Assembly (NCBI GenBank): GCA_025677815.1
Contig: JAIXMP010000064.1
Span: forward strand, 62,001 to 126,000
DNA from: Phascolomyces articulosus
Lineage: Eukaryota; Mucoromycota; Mucoromycetes; Mucorales; Lichtheimiaceae
DNA length: 64,000 bases
Direction: 5' to 3'
In this document: one piece after another, positions 14,440 through 26,241 of the stretch
How the letters are laid out: every line of letters begins with the position of its first letter
How positions within the stretch are numbered: position 1 is the stretch's first letter
Made by a program: the position numbers and the translations under genes
Notes under the pieces: generated by a model
What the model saw: the letters and a program-made list of their open reading frames with translations, nothing else
Told to the model about the DNA's origin: nothing
The model's database searches: none

Positions 14440-14969
14440 GGTTTTTTATGTATAATAAAAAAAAGAAAAGAGAATAATAATAATAATAACAAAAAAAAAA
14501 AGAAAAAAAGAACTCAACATTTATTTATTTTTATTTTGTTTGAATTTACCAAAAGTATGTTCGTGGGAAAAATTCAGTTTCTCACAGTATGTGTATGTGT
14601 GCAGGAATTTCCTAAACATGTAATAGAGAGAGATGTATGTGTGTCATAATCATCATCATCACCACCTAAAAGTTATTATACCTTAATGGTGATATCATGG
14701 CATGTTGTTTGATGGTCACCAGATCCCAAAAATTTTAAAAGTGATGCTAAATAGACACAACTCTCTCACGGTGCGAAATAGGAACTCTCTCTTATTTTAT
14801 ACGAAAATTTACACAGTTGATGTTTTATTTTTTTTTAAAATGATACAATTCCATATTCTTTTTTTTATATTACATTTCATTTCTATAAAAGTATATTAAA
14901 TTTGTATTATATATATATATGTGTGTGTGTGTTTCAAGCAACTTCATTATTTCTTAATTAGCAAAAGTA
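14440..14969. other. Intergenic, lysine enzyme promoter and glutaredoxin-like gene 3' flank
   Basis: No gene seen. Contains poly-A/ATA runs upstream of the lysine enzyme ATG, then TA-rich and TG-repeat sequence near 14910-14935 downstream of the next minus-strand gene. Confidence 0.5.
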
Positions 14970-15509
14970 TTATAATTTATAGTTTTCCTTGATAATTTTT
15001 GCAAATTCACTATAACCTCCAACAAACTTTTGCTGTCCAGCAACACATCCTTCATAAACAAATGGGGAAGTTCTATGATTGTTATCAAATTCCTATTTTA
15101 ATATAGAACAGGGAAATATTAGAATATAAAATTTGTATATCAAAAAAAAAAAAAGGTGGAGGGAGAGAAAAACATTTATTTATTTTTTACCTCTTGTAAT
15201 TCTTTCGATCGTTCATACCATTGTTGTTTAATATATGCACTGACATCAGTTTTTACATGAGGATGCTTTTCAGTCACACGATCAGCAACTTCAGTTGCCA
15301 TTTGAAAATAATGACATGTTAAAAATCCTTCCTATATCAATGATATTTACAATGAGGGGGAGATTAATATTTTGAGTGTAAAAAAAAACCAGCATTTCTA
15401 AATAAGATGAAATGAATGATATTCTTACAATATGATAACATGCTGTCTTTTTTGGAATTTCATCGAGATCAGGAGTCGTTGAAGAAAATAACCATGAGAA
15501 GAGTCCCAT
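14970..15509 (-). CDS. Glutaredoxin-like protein with a single active-site cysteine
   Basis: Three exons (15429-15509, 15191-15331, 14970-15092) join in phase to 114 residues, the size of a glutaredoxin. The fold markers are in the right order and at the right spacing. TCHYF (about residues 32-36) sits where the CPYC motif lies. TSPFVY supplies the cis-proline at about residue 84. FVGGYSEF (about 96-103) matches the glutathione-binding GGYxD/E loop. Only the first active-site cysteine is kept and the second is Phe, so any activity would be of the monothiol kind. The first ten residues (MGLFSWLFSS) are hydrophobic. Family assignment is from motif spacing, so a general thioredoxin-fold protein is the alternative. 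An extra Cys lies at about residue 89. Confidence 0.65.
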
Positions 15510-16014
15510 TTCGAGGTACAATAAACTTTTTTTTAAAGGGGTCTGAAATCCTATCAGTAAAAAAAAAAAAACGAAAAATTTCTTATCAAAAACCAATGCA
15601 TTTTGATTTGTTATTTTACTTTTCGAAGTTTGCTCACTAAAAAAAAAACATAATTAATAGTTTATGTTCCCTCGGATAACTATAGGTCTGGTAATAATGC
15701 CTTTTGGTATTTTGTTGATGTAGTGAGTCTATTCATATATTTTATTAAATAAGAGGACATATTGAGTGATAACTGAAGCATAATATCTTTTGGGAACAAT
15801 TGGTATATATAACCAGTGCGTATGAAGTGAATGGAACGAATTGCTGTTATTGGCTGACTTTGGAAATAGCCAAGATTTCAGCCAAGCATAGCAAGTGAAT
15901 GGAGAAAGCTTCTTATTTTTTCTTTTGACTCTTTTTTTTTTCCCTTTCTTTTCTCTCTACTGATACATACATACATATATATATATACCTCGTCAAATAA
16001 TAATAAAAAAAACC
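15510..16014. promoter_or_regulatory. Divergent promoter region, glutaredoxin-like / Snf7
   Basis: No gene seen. The 505 bases separate two divergent start codons. The Snf7 side has a pyrimidine-rich tract (15915-15960) followed by a TATATA stretch just before the ATG. Confidence 0.45.
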
Positions 16015-17155
16015 ATGAATTTATTTTTCGGTAAAGCAAAATCAAAAACAACTGCCAAAGATGCCATTATCAAATTACGAGAAACATTGGATATGTTGGA
16101 AAAACGAGAAGCTTTTCTCGAAGGCAAGGCTAACAATGAACTTAAAAACGCTAAATTATATGCTACCAAGAATAGAAGATGTAAGTTTATCACATTTCTC
16201 TTTTATAATATCAAGTTTATTGAAAAAGCAAAGAGCTTCTTTTTTTTTGACATTTGCAAAGGGAAAAAAGAGAGAGAGTCGTGTATAAAAAGGTATCATA
16301 ATGGTATGAAACACAAATTACTAAAAAGTTAAAACTTATTATATAATAGTGGCATTGCAAGCATTAAAGCGAAAAAAAGTATTCGAGGCCAATATTGAAA
16401 AGATTAATGGTGCTCGTATGACAATTGAAACACAAATGATGGCCATTGAAAGTGCCAATGTTAATTTAGAAACCATGGGAGCTATGCGTGCTGGTGCAGA
16501 GGCTATGAAGAATATTCATGGATCAATGTATGTATTCTTTTTTTTTTTTATGATTTATTGGGATGAAATAGGATTCTATTCTATCAAGGGTATACGTAAG
16601 CATGAATATATGTATATAAACCTTGATCGATGATCCTGTGGTTTTTTTTTTTTTTTTGTAATATTCATGCATTAATTCATTAATTTTTTTTTTCATTCAA
16701 TAGGGATGTTAATACTGTTGATTCAACCATGGATGATATTCGTGATCAAATGGATATTGCTACTGAAATTTCAGAAGCAATTTCTAGACCTGTTGGAGAG
16801 GAATTAGATGAGGTAAAAGAAAAGAGGATTTGAAAAAGTTATATATATCGATATTAATGAAAGGAATTATCTTTTTTTTTTTTTGGTAGGATGAACTTCT
16901 TAATGAACTTGAAGAGCTAGAACAAGAAGAGTTGGATGCCAAGATGCTTGATACACCAGCACCGGCTATGGATGTACCTGATGTACCTAGCCATGAACCT
17001 AGTAAGTTTTATTTTCTACTCATACCATTTGATTAAATAACACCATTTATATATTATACTCATGTTTAGAATCTATTTTAGTTGCAAGAAGACAATCAGA
17101 TGAGGAAGAAGAAGCAGAACTCAAGGCATTACGGGCAAGCATGGCACCAATGTAA
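16015..17155 (+). CDS. SNF7: ESCRT-III subunit Snf7/Vps32 (CHMP4 type)
   Basis: Snf7 polymerises on endosomal membranes to drive intralumenal vesicle budding and other membrane scission. Five exons (16015-16180, 16350-16527, 16704-16812, 16890-17001, 17070-17155) join in phase and give 216 residues, close to yeast Snf7 (240). The N-terminus is short and basic. The helical core has AIIKLRETLDMLEKREAFLEGK, LALQALKRKKVFE and the NINGAR-like KINGARMTIETQ stretch. The acidic C-terminal half (DELLNELEELEQEELDAKML) matches the region that binds Vps4/Bro1 partners, and the end (SMAPM) is Ala/Met-rich. It is strongly charged in the family pattern. I am confident of Snf7 rather than Vps20 or Vps2 from the core sequence. 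Confidence 0.92.
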
Positions 17156-17762
17156 AAAAAGTCAACAAACGAATAATTGATTCAAAATATCCCAAACCTA
17201 TTATATTTCTTTTTTTTTTTATCTTTGATGGTCGTTCCTTCTATCTCCCTCAACATGAACCCTCCCCATCTCCCTCTCCGTATATTATCTTTTTTTTTCT
17301 TATTCTTCTTCTTCCACACATTGGTAACATATATCACTCTTTTTTTTTTTTTACTTGTTTTATTATTTTGGGAACTCTGGTTTAGCTAGTAGCATATTTT
17401 TTTTCGTCAAACGATGTGTGGTTCGAATTATGAAAGGTGTCGAAGAGAATGAGGAGCTTTTTTTCTCTTCTTTTTATTATTATTATTATTATTACCCATG
17501 TTTCCCCTCTTTTTCTTTTTTAAATTTATATATCATTCCATTCCACAATCCCATTTATCTCGATAATTATACATATGCTTCGAGTATTTTTTTTTTTTTT
17601 TACGTTTTTATCATCAACCTTTATATATATAAACACTTCAGGAAAAAAAAAATTATATAGTCAACATTTTCTCTGACTTTAAAGTTTCTTCCCATTTATC
17701 TTGAGAGCCAAGTTCCTTTTTTTTTTTTTTAGGTTTCCCTCTTTACTTCTCCTGTTACTTCA
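17156..17762. other. Intergenic, Snf7 3' UTR and sphingoid kinase promoter
   Basis: No gene seen. Very pyrimidine-rich on the plus strand with many T9-T14 runs and an ATT run near 17480. Apparent open frames are poly-Phe/Tyr artefacts of these runs. Confidence 0.5.
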
Positions 17763-19954
17763 ATGCTTCATTCTTTAAAGTTGGCCAATGGGCCAAATAC
17801 TGTACAATTAACTTATGATGGTATTGGACTTCGTGTTGAAGGAGGTCTTGATGTCGAACAAAAATGTAACTATTTATCCAAACGAGTTAGACGTTGTTAT
17901 ATATATATATATATATATATTGTAGAGTATAAGGAGATAATAAATATTGGGAATATCTAATAAATTTTATATATATAGCAAGTAGACGTTCACTTTCAGA
18001 CTTGACTATTGTCCCCATTGCTAAAGTTAATGTATTGAGTCTTCGGTTTGATAATGATACTCATTTACTTCAAATTCACGCTTTGGTTCCTCGACAGCAC
18101 GCAGTACCAGAATCACCACTTGACCTGTGCATCTTTCGTTGCTCGGTTGACCAAGCCAAGACAAACGAAACAGAAACTTTTTGTCAAACTGTCATGGAAA
18201 ATATCTATGAAGGTAAAAAAAAAAAAAAAGGTGGAAAATCCCGATAATTGATATAATAAAAAAGCAAAATTGAAACTTATTGGAATACAATATACTCTTT
18301 CCCCTCCCTTAGGTATAATTACTGGAAGACGTCTTAAGGTTCTTGTTAATCCATTCAGTGGTCAAGGCCACGCGAAAAAGATTTTCAAAGAAAAAGTTGC
18401 TCCAGTTTTTGAAAGTGCTCAATGCAAAGTGGATTATCAAGGTATATTCTTAGTTTGTTCAATAATGATGATAATGAACTTTTTTTGTCATTTTTTGTTT
18501 ACTAAATTGTATCACAAATATATATATATATATATATATTATTCTAGAAACGGAATATCAAGGCCATGCTGTTGAAATTGCCAAGGATTTGGATATTAAT
18601 GCATATGATGCCATTGTTACTGTTAGTGGTGATGGTATTATTCATGAAGTAATTAATGGTTTTTCACAAAGATCTGATGCGCGTACTGCATTAAAGAAGG
18701 TTCCTTTAGGCGTTATTCCTGGGGGTACTGGTAATGCACTTAGTATTTGTATGCTAGGTGAAAAATTAGGATTTGATCCTATTCATACTGCTCGACAAGT
18801 CATTAAAGGTAAAAAAAAATACTTTCCTCTCTATTTTTGAATATTTGTGTGTGATAATTATAATTTAATCCAAAAACTCACATATCTTTTTTATAAAGGT
18901 AAAAATATGTCCTTTGACCTTTGTTCTGTTGCTTTTGATGATCATCGTTACATGTCCTTTTTGTCCCACAATTATGGTATTACTTCTTATGCGGATTTGG
19001 GAACTGAAAATATGCGGTATGTTATCTATCCTCTTTGTTGATAAAAAAAAAAGAGGTTATGCAGGTGGCTAATCTTAACATTTTGTATAGATGGATGGGA
19101 GATGCACGCACAATTATTGGACTTTTACAACAAATTTTCAAGGGTGAAAATTATAAAATTGAAGCCGCAGTTCAAATTGTCGAAGCTAACAAAGAAAAGA
19201 TTAAAAGCAATTTCCCATCAGAAGTACAATTGCCTGATACTGGCAATGGACCTATTCAAGATACTATCCCATCCTTGAATGAACCTGTACCTGACGATTG
19301 GACCATTATCAAAGATGATATATCCTTCTTCCTTACCAGTAAAACTCCTTTGTTAGCTCGGGGTATGTTAAGTCATCCATGTGCAGAACCTAACGATGGT
19401 TTATTGGATTTACTTCTTGTACGAGGCAACCATGGTTTGTTTTCCAAATTGGATATATTTACTAAAGTAGAAACTGGACATCAAATTGATTCAGATGCAG
19501 TAAGTTAAATACCGGCCCTTCCTCCGAAACATTTTTTTTTTAAAAAAACTTTTGATATTTATTGATTGCCTCTCATTCTTTATTGTTTTTATTATTATTA
19601 TTATTATTATTTTAGGTTGAGTACTACAAGATTAAAGCATTCCGTTTGACACCTATTGCTAAACCTGGTAAAAAAGTATATGTGGCCATTGATGGTGAAC
19701 ATGCACCTGCCAAGACTTTCCAAGTAGAAGTTCACCCAGGTCTTGGTTCAGTGTTGAGTTTATATCCTAATTATGTCAATGCTCGTACATGGCGTCCATC
19801 AAGTGTTTCGACTCGATCTTCTGGTAGTTCATTCAAACAAAAACTTTCAGCTATACATAACAAACTTCGAAGTACTTGTGCTTATATCCTCTCGATTATT
19901 CGCAACTATTTCCGTAATATCCGTAATCTTTTCAGTCGAACTTCTGCTAGATAA
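17763..19954 (+). CDS. Sphingoid long-chain base kinase (Lcb4/Lcb5, sphingosine kinase family)
   Basis: Phosphorylates sphingosine-type bases to the 1-phosphates, at membranes. Seven exons (17763-17865, 17979-18212, 18313-18441, 18548-18808, 18899-19016, 19091-19499, 19616-19954) join in phase to 530 residues. The catalytic domain begins about residue 115: LKVLVNPFSGQGHAKKIF, then VTVSGDGIIHEVINGF (the SGDG nucleotide motif), then VIPGGTGNALS. The acceptor-recognition half follows, with DLCSVAFDD and WMGDARTI and the C-terminal IDGEHAP. These are the conserved blocks of the DAG-kinase/sphingosine-kinase superfamily. The N-terminal 110 residues resemble the pleckstrin-like lead of fungal enzymes. 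The last 40 residues are basic with short hydrophobic patches, which may help membrane binding. A ceramide kinase is less likely because of length and order. Confidence 0.9.
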
Positions 19955-20574
19955 ACAATTCTTTTATTTTTCTAAATTATCAGTTCTATTTTTCCTATCC
20001 TCCTTTTATATATATATATCTTAATACCATCCATTTATTCTCTCCATTTATTTACTATTATTGTTATCTATTTAAATATTATAAAATCAAAAAACATGTT
20101 ACACCTGGCATTAAAGGTTCATATTCTTACTGTTTATACAGACATGAGATCTGTTTGTTGAAGACTGTTGTTGATGGGAAGATTCATGTAATCACTGCTC
20201 ATGTATTATGCATGCATGTTCAAAAGATCCTATTTTTCCGGAGTGTAGTAATTTTATAGATGTGAAAGAATTGCTGAAAAAAAAAACTTCATGCTTGTTA
20301 AAGAATCACGCGGTCCAGAGTGAAACTTGTTTGGATGTCTTTTTCCTTTTTGAACAAACAAATATGCAAACAGCATTTATAATCTTTTTTTTTTTGCCCT
20401 TAAAGTATCTTTTTCTTTTCTTCTTTTTCCGTTGTTCCTCATAGGTTTGTATATAATAATATCATTTTTAAAGGTAAATGGACAGTGAACGACAATGTAA
20501 AAAAAAAAAAAACTAACACACTTATTATACGTATTTTTTTTTCATACTTCAAAATAGAATATTATACAGTAATA
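19955..20574. other. Intergenic, sphingoid kinase 3' UTR and F-box gene leader
   Basis: No gene seen. The open frame of the next gene extends upstream to 20485 but only through a GTG, so I assign 20485-20574 to the leader. T-rich runs occur near 20380-20430 and a 13-base poly-A lies near 20500. Confidence 0.5.
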
Positions 20575-20698
20575 ATGATCATGAAATATGAACAACAAAA
20601 GTCTCAACAACAAACAAAAAATCAAGTAGTTAACAATGAAACTCAATATCAGCGTTGGATAGCAGCTATAACATCGAAAACGCAACACCCTACTATTC

Positions 20699-20733
<35 letters not shown>

Positions 20734-21840
20734 AACAGAAAACTAGAATGTAGAACAAAGAAGAAGCATCACTCAAAGAAAATCATCATCAGCGATAAAC
20801 CAAAGTTCGATAAAAATAAGAGTACCATACCATTTATTTATCGATTACCAGACGATGTATTGATATATTTATTAGTTGAATGTCCAATTATTGATTTCGA
20901 TACTTTATGCGCTCTTTTATACACATGCAAAAAATTAAGGCATATTGGATGTCAAGTTCTACGTTACTATCTGCTGCCGTATATCCGATTGGCTACTGTG
21001 ATTGATCAAGAAGGTCATGGTAAATGGACATGCATTTATGCATTTGATGCATTCAATGAAGATACATTACATGCATCATTTAAACCAATTAACTATAAAG
21101 GTCAACGATACCGATATGATCCATCGACAAATGCCCCTACATTACGATATATTTTAGCAACAACAATGTGTCATGAAATACGATCAGCCTCTATTACGCA
21201 TCAATCACTCATAAATAATGCTATTAATAATAATATCAATAAAAACAATGGTCGTCATTTACAATCATCACCTCAACATTGCAGAAATAGATCAACAAAA
21301 AGAGAACAAAGTAAAAGTAAAAATATTGCATCATGGATGATGATTAATCAAGAACAACCACATAAACATTGTATTATCAACAATCCAAATTGTCGTCTCA
21401 GTGTCAAGCATTATAGCAGTAAAAGAGTTGTTCAAGGGACAATCAATAATTCAATCACAACAATGATTTCCTGTGCTACTCAGCAAGAGCAAGTCATGTG
21501 GCGTTTAACCTATATTGTAAATACTATGCAGCAGGAACTACAGCATCCTCTTATGTCTGACCACCATTTTTCAGCTCTACAGCAGATCTACCAACACCGT
21601 CATAGTAGTAATAACAATGCAATGATAGCTCAACAACAACAACAAAAGATACCGGAGATGGATAACAATACAAATGTGCGGTACATGATTCCTATATGTT
21701 TAACCACTAATATCATGTCGTTAAGTAATGGATTTACGGTAAATAATAAAAAATCAAAATCAGCATCCTCCTATGGTGGTCGATTTGTTCATCATGGTAC
21801 CACTTGGATCAAAGATAAATGGAGAAGATGGTGTCTTTGA
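20575..21840 (+). CDS. F-box-like protein
   Basis: A single-exon gene of 421 residues; the start is the first in-frame ATG (ATGATCATG at 20575). F-box proteins link substrates to SCF ubiquitin ligases through Skp1. The visible F-box-like segment is about residues 83-130: FIYRLPDDVLIYLLVECP, then DFDTLCALLYTCKKLRHIG, with the usual LPxDVL...L....D...C..TCK.LR pattern. D11 from pure GAT repeats lies at residues 43-53, followed by a Lys-rich stretch. After the F-box there is a segment starting YYLLPYIRLATVIDQEGHGKWTC that may be a conserved substrate module, then Asn/Gln/His-rich low complexity to a basic C-terminus ending WRRWCL. No WD40, LRR or kelch repeats are visible, so the substrate class is unknown. 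Confidence 0.7.
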
Positions 21841-22693
21841 TGATATATCCATATAAATATTTGGTCAACTCATTGTATATATATTAAAGAAAAAGAAAGG
21901 AAAGGCAAGAAAGGAGGGGGGGGGTTCAAGGGATATATTTTATTATATGAAATAATTTAATAAAAGTAAAAGGGATATATGTAACTTTAAAGGGAAGAAG
22001 AAGTGTCCCTTTAATTTCTTTCTGCGAAAGGGTTCATCAATATATATTGCAGTATTTTTATTTATTTATTTTGTACTAGTAATAACTGTTATTTTATTTT
22101 TACTGATAGAAATCACAGTTACGAACTAATTTACTCGTTTGAAAATATGATTGTCTCTATTATTACAAAAATGAGGAATTCTTTTGTACCAAATGGACTT
22201 GTTAATTTCTAGGTAACGTTGTACAACAATACTCATGTTCTTTTTTTTTCTGTTAATGATATAAATAAAATAAGAGTATAATAGTAGCTGTGATAAAAAA
22301 AAATAATTGACAAGTCTAAAATATCCTTCAATATTTAATAGACAAATAACAATAGTATAAGAGAGAGAGAGAAATCGAGATCGACATCTACGTAATATGT
22401 ACGACATACTGTAATTTTCTGTAAAAAAAAAGCACATATGAGTCTAACAAAAAAAAAACCCCGGAATAATTCTTTGTGGTATTTCCACGGATTACCCTTC
22501 CTCATTTATATAGAACTAAATATATATATTTTATAGTTGAAATATTTTAGTTGAAAATATTCTGAAACAAGTTCGAAAGATTTCCTGTAATAGAAAAGCT
22601 TAATGGCCAAGAAACACAAATTATTATATTTGGAGGTACGCTTTTTGATTTCTTCTAGTTTCTTTTCTTTTTTTTTTTTTTTCTTTTTTTAGT
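21841..22693. other. Intergenic, F-box gene 3' UTR and transporter promoter/leader
   Basis: No gene seen. A leader open frame lies at 22603-22692, ending TAG one base before the transporter ATG. The same bases could be an untranslated-leader intron (donor gtacgc at 22636, pyrimidine tract, acceptor ttttttag at 22692). The minus-strand open frame at 22126-22437 has no family resemblance. Confidence 0.45.
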
Positions 22694-25000
22694 ATGACAC
22701 CAGCGTCTCACAATTTTACTCGACTTCCTACTGATGACGAGGAAGATTCATTACGACCTGAAGCTGTTGCATCACTTGCTTCAACTACAAGTCATGATGA
22801 CGTTTTAGATGGTCTTTTAGCTAAAGTTGGTTATGGAACATTCCAGCGGAGACTATTGGTAATTCTTTTTTTACAGAAAATAAAATAAAGAAACGAACTT
22901 TTATAATTCCAAGACCAGACCTAGAATGATGCTTAAATATTAGTTTTATAAATATGTAGATCATGTGTGGATTCGGATGGCTCGCTGACAACGTAAGGAG
23001 AATAAAAAAATAGCGGAAGAAACGAAAAAGAGAGGAGGGGAAAAAGTGGGGAAAAAAAGAGAATACTAAAACACTTTGATACATTCAATTTTCTATTTGG
23101 CAGATGTGGTTACAGGTACTATTGTCTTTGATAATAATATTCATCATCTTTACTATATACATTTATCTAACTTTATTTTACATTCTTATTATATCCAAAA
23201 AGACAGTCGTCATTATTCTTCCAAGAGTTCAAGGTAGGAAAAAAAAAAAAAAAACAAATAAAAAAATAAAATAAAATTATACTAATAGTTGGAGAACCTG
23301 GTATTTTAAATGAATTATTAGATCATTTTGGTGTATCAGATAATTGGATTGGTAGTCTTTCAAGTGCATTATTCACAGGAATGATGTTTGGAGCATTTTT
23401 CTGGGGAGCTTATTCAGATTCTCGTGGACGAAAAGTACCATATACATCGACTTTGACGATTACAACCGTTTTTGGACTTCTTTCAAGCTTAGCATTTAGT
23501 TTTTGGAGTTTATGTTTAATGTTATTTTGTTTGGGATTCGGTGTAGGTGGTAATATGCCAACAGATGGTATGTAATTTTTGGAATTTTTCTTTTTGTATT
23601 CTTAACGACAAATTCTATGGAAAATTTTTTAAAAAAAATAACGACTTATAGGTGCACTGTATCTCGAATTTCTACCAAAACAATACCATTACTTATTGAC
23701 ATTTATGTCTGTCTTTTTCTCGTTTGGTGCTGTTCTTGCATCTGTTCTTGGATATGCTATTTTACCATACGCAAGTTGTCCAGAACCAACACCCACTGAA
23801 CCTAATCCCATTTGCGATGTATCAGCACAAAATAACGGATGGCGATACATGCTTGCTAGTGCAGCATTTACCACATTATTAATGGTCCTTGTACGTTCAT
23901 TTTGGTTACGACTTCCTGAAACACCTAAATTTTTACTTAGTCAAGATCGAAGGAAAGAAACAGTGGTAGTATTACAAGATATTGCCAGAATTAATGGACA
24001 AGAAGTGCACATTGACAGTGCTGATATTCCACGATCGACCTCCTCATCCTCAGCCTCATCAAATCCAAATGATGAAGAAGAAATGCTTTTGAATATGAAT
24101 CAAGATCATGATGGTGTTCGATCACGACGCGTATCTGCAGAAATGGACCTTAATTATGCAGACGATCAAACCGTACCTATGCTTCAAACTACCAGCAGTG
24201 ATAATGTTGATCGTGATATTGCAGGTAATGAGCAGCATATGGCAGCATCCACCATATCAAGCAATATGACAGAAACTATTTATGACGATACTATGGGAGA
24301 AACAAGTAAATGGAAATTATTGTTTGGACCCAAATGGCGAAGAACCACTATTTTGGTGTGGGGTATTTGGACATTTACATCAAGTGCGTTTACAATGTTC
24401 AATGTTTTTTTACCCAAATATTTGGAAACCCTCGGATTTCAAGGAGAAGCTGCGCCTACTCGCAAAGATGTTTATTGGGATTATATGATTTATTCTTTAG
24501 CAGGTGTTCCAGGCTCTATTGTAAGTTGATACTATATATGGATATTATTTCATTAAAAAGTTTTAATTCACTAAAATTTATTTTTTTATTTTTTTTCTTA
24601 ACAGTTGGCTTCTTATATGATTGAAACAAGACTTGGTCGTAAAGGCACCATGGCATTATCATCTTTTGGTTCATCAATAAGTCTTTTCCTGTTTTCAATC
24701 ATCTCATCTCGTGTTACTATGTTACTTTCCTCCTCTGCAGTTTCGTTCCTAGCTACTTTACTTTATGCTGTCATTTATGGATATACCCCCGAAGTCTTTG
24801 ATACCAATGTGCGTGGTACAGCAGTTGGTACGGCATCAGGTTTGAGTCGAGTAGCTGGTATTGCAAGTCCAATTGTCTGTGGTATTCTATTTACAGTGGC
24901 AGCAGTTCTACCATTATATGTTAGTATTGTCGGATTTGGAATTGTTGGTCTCTGTGTCATATTATTACCGTACGAAACGCGAGGCATGTCAAAGGATTAA
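22694..25000 (+). CDS. Major facilitator transporter of the SV2/SVOP-like group
   Basis: Seven exons (22694-22858, 22960-22992, 23104-23115, 23203-23233, 23289-23567, 23652-24520, 24605-25000) join in phase to 594 residues with about 12 membrane segments. Exons 2-4 rebuild IMCGFGWLADN, MWLQ and TVVIILPRVQ, the signature of the SVOP/SV2 branch of sugar-porter-like MFS proteins. Exon 3 is only 12 bases long, and omitting it would remove MWLQ from that motif. The loop motif DSRGRK follows segment 2. A long hydrophilic loop with Ser, Glu and Asp clusters (about residues 285-390) separates the two halves. The second half has YGYTPEVFDTNVRGTAVGTA, a conserved block in this group. Substrate cannot be told from sequence, and fungal members are mostly uncharacterised. 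Plasma or vacuolar membrane is expected. Confidence 0.87.
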
Positions 25001-25317
25001 TAAGTACCAAAACATAACCCACTTAAACTCCATCGTACATATATACATTTTATTTTATTTTATTTTATTTTATCCATACAATATAGACAAAAAAGAATGA
25101 TTCTATCCTTCTATCCGCTTTATCCTAGCCATCTCTTCCCCCCCCGCTCATACCATATTTTTCACACATTATTTTCTGCCTCATTTTTTCGACATTCTCA
25201 AAAATATATCATTCTGGCTTCTTTTTATTATTAATTAAATTAATTAATTAAAAATAATAATAATAATATCCGTTTATGCATAGATAAAAAAAAATGGAAA
25301 GAGGTATCATCATCATT
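25001..25317. other. Convergent 3' region, transporter / DUF1279 gene
   Basis: No gene seen. Contains a TTTTA repeat near 25048-25072 and AT-rich palindromic TTAATTAATTAATTAA near 25232. Confidence 0.5.
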
Positions 25318-25935
25318 CTATTTAATTATTTTTTTTATCCATCCTAAATCGCGAAGTCGACGTGCTACTATAGGAGTAATAGCTGCAGTCAATGATAATC
25401 GAAAAGGTAGTAGAATTGTCTTGTGGATACCATAAGCAATTACAAATAAACTGGTAAAAGAAGGTTTTTCATTATGTTCCACCAATATTTCATTGGAATC
25501 TTGATCTTCATCAGAAGAAGGTTTGTGTCTTATACCAACCCATCCTTTGATCTTATGAAGCACCCATTCTTCCATACCCTTGACTTTATCTGCACCTTTA
25601 AAACTGATCACAGCCATCGTTAAGCCAAGGTCTACTACACTTAATGCAAGATATACTCCTACGCCAACGGGACCATATTTTTTCATAAAGCCTTTTACTT
25701 TGCCTGTTTTAGCTTTAGTTGGTACTGTTTCCTGTTGTTGTGATTGCTGCTTTGTGTGCATTTGATGTAATGGTGTAGATCGCGATGGGGTCATTCTAGT
25801 GCAAGACAAAGTAATAAAACGAGGTTTTGACTTGTATAATAAAGGGTAATAATATCTGCATTGAGTTATTGTTGTTCGCAATGGTATGACGTTAGAATGT
25901 TGTAATAATTTATTACGCAATATTGGTAAGGACAT
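25318..25935 (-). CDS. DUF1279 (FAM210/Nat2-like) mitochondrial membrane protein
   Basis: One exon, 205 residues from the ATG at 25935; an upstream in-frame extension begins only at TTG. The N-terminal 90 residues are rich in Arg, Ser, Thr and Gln with almost no acids, as in a mitochondrial presequence. The DUF1279 core follows at about residues 92-185: MKKYGPVGVGVYLALSVVDLGLTMAVI, then an amphipathic stretch and FVIAYGIHKTILLPFRLSLTAAITP. This KYG...GVYL...S motif is the mark of the FAM210A/B and yeast Nat2 family. Human FAM210A is linked to mitochondrial translation, but the role here is inferred only from family. An acidic linker (DEDQDSNE) lies between the two hydrophobic parts. Confidence 0.85.
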   Translation of the reverse strand: MSLPILRNKLLQHSNVIPLRTTITQCRYYYPLLYKSKPRFITLSCTRMTPSRSTPLHQMHTKQQSQQQETVPTKAKTGKVKGFMKKYGPVGVGVYLALSVVDLGLTMAVISFKGADKVKGMEEWVLHKIKGWVGIRHKPSSDEDQDSNEILVEHNEKPSFTSLFVIAYGIHKTILLPFRLSLTAAITPIVARRLRDLGWIKKIIK

Positions 25936-26241
25936 TTGAATTGTACGAAAAAAAGAGGGTGCATGAATAAAAAAAAAGAGCCGTGCATTCAAAAGAGCAG
26001 TCCTATGTTTAATTTTTATAGTTTAGAAGCGGATAAACTTTTTTTAAAAGTATATTATTTTTTGCTGAAAAAATAAAGATGATATGTAAAAATTATATGC
26101 AAACAAGATGATGGTGAGAAGGGTTGGGAATATGATGTACAAATTATAGAAAAGAAAAGATGAAATGTTATAATGATTTTTTTTTGTTATGGCTTTTTTT
26201 CATTCATTCATCAGAGTGATATATAAATTATTATACATTTT
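25936..26241. other. Intergenic, DUF1279 promoter and Cox14-like 3' UTR
   Basis: No gene seen; AT-rich with poly-T and poly-A runs. Both neighbours are on the minus strand. Confidence 0.5.

Noticed and set aside
17411..17440. GTGGTTCGAATT, resembling a tRNA B-box
   Set aside because: No A-box, no cloverleaf arms and no acceptor pairing around it.
22126..22437. 103-codon minus-strand open frame
   Set aside because: Hydrophobic and Ser/Arg mix from TA-rich and GA-repeat DNA; no conserved motif and lies in the flank of two plus-strand genes.
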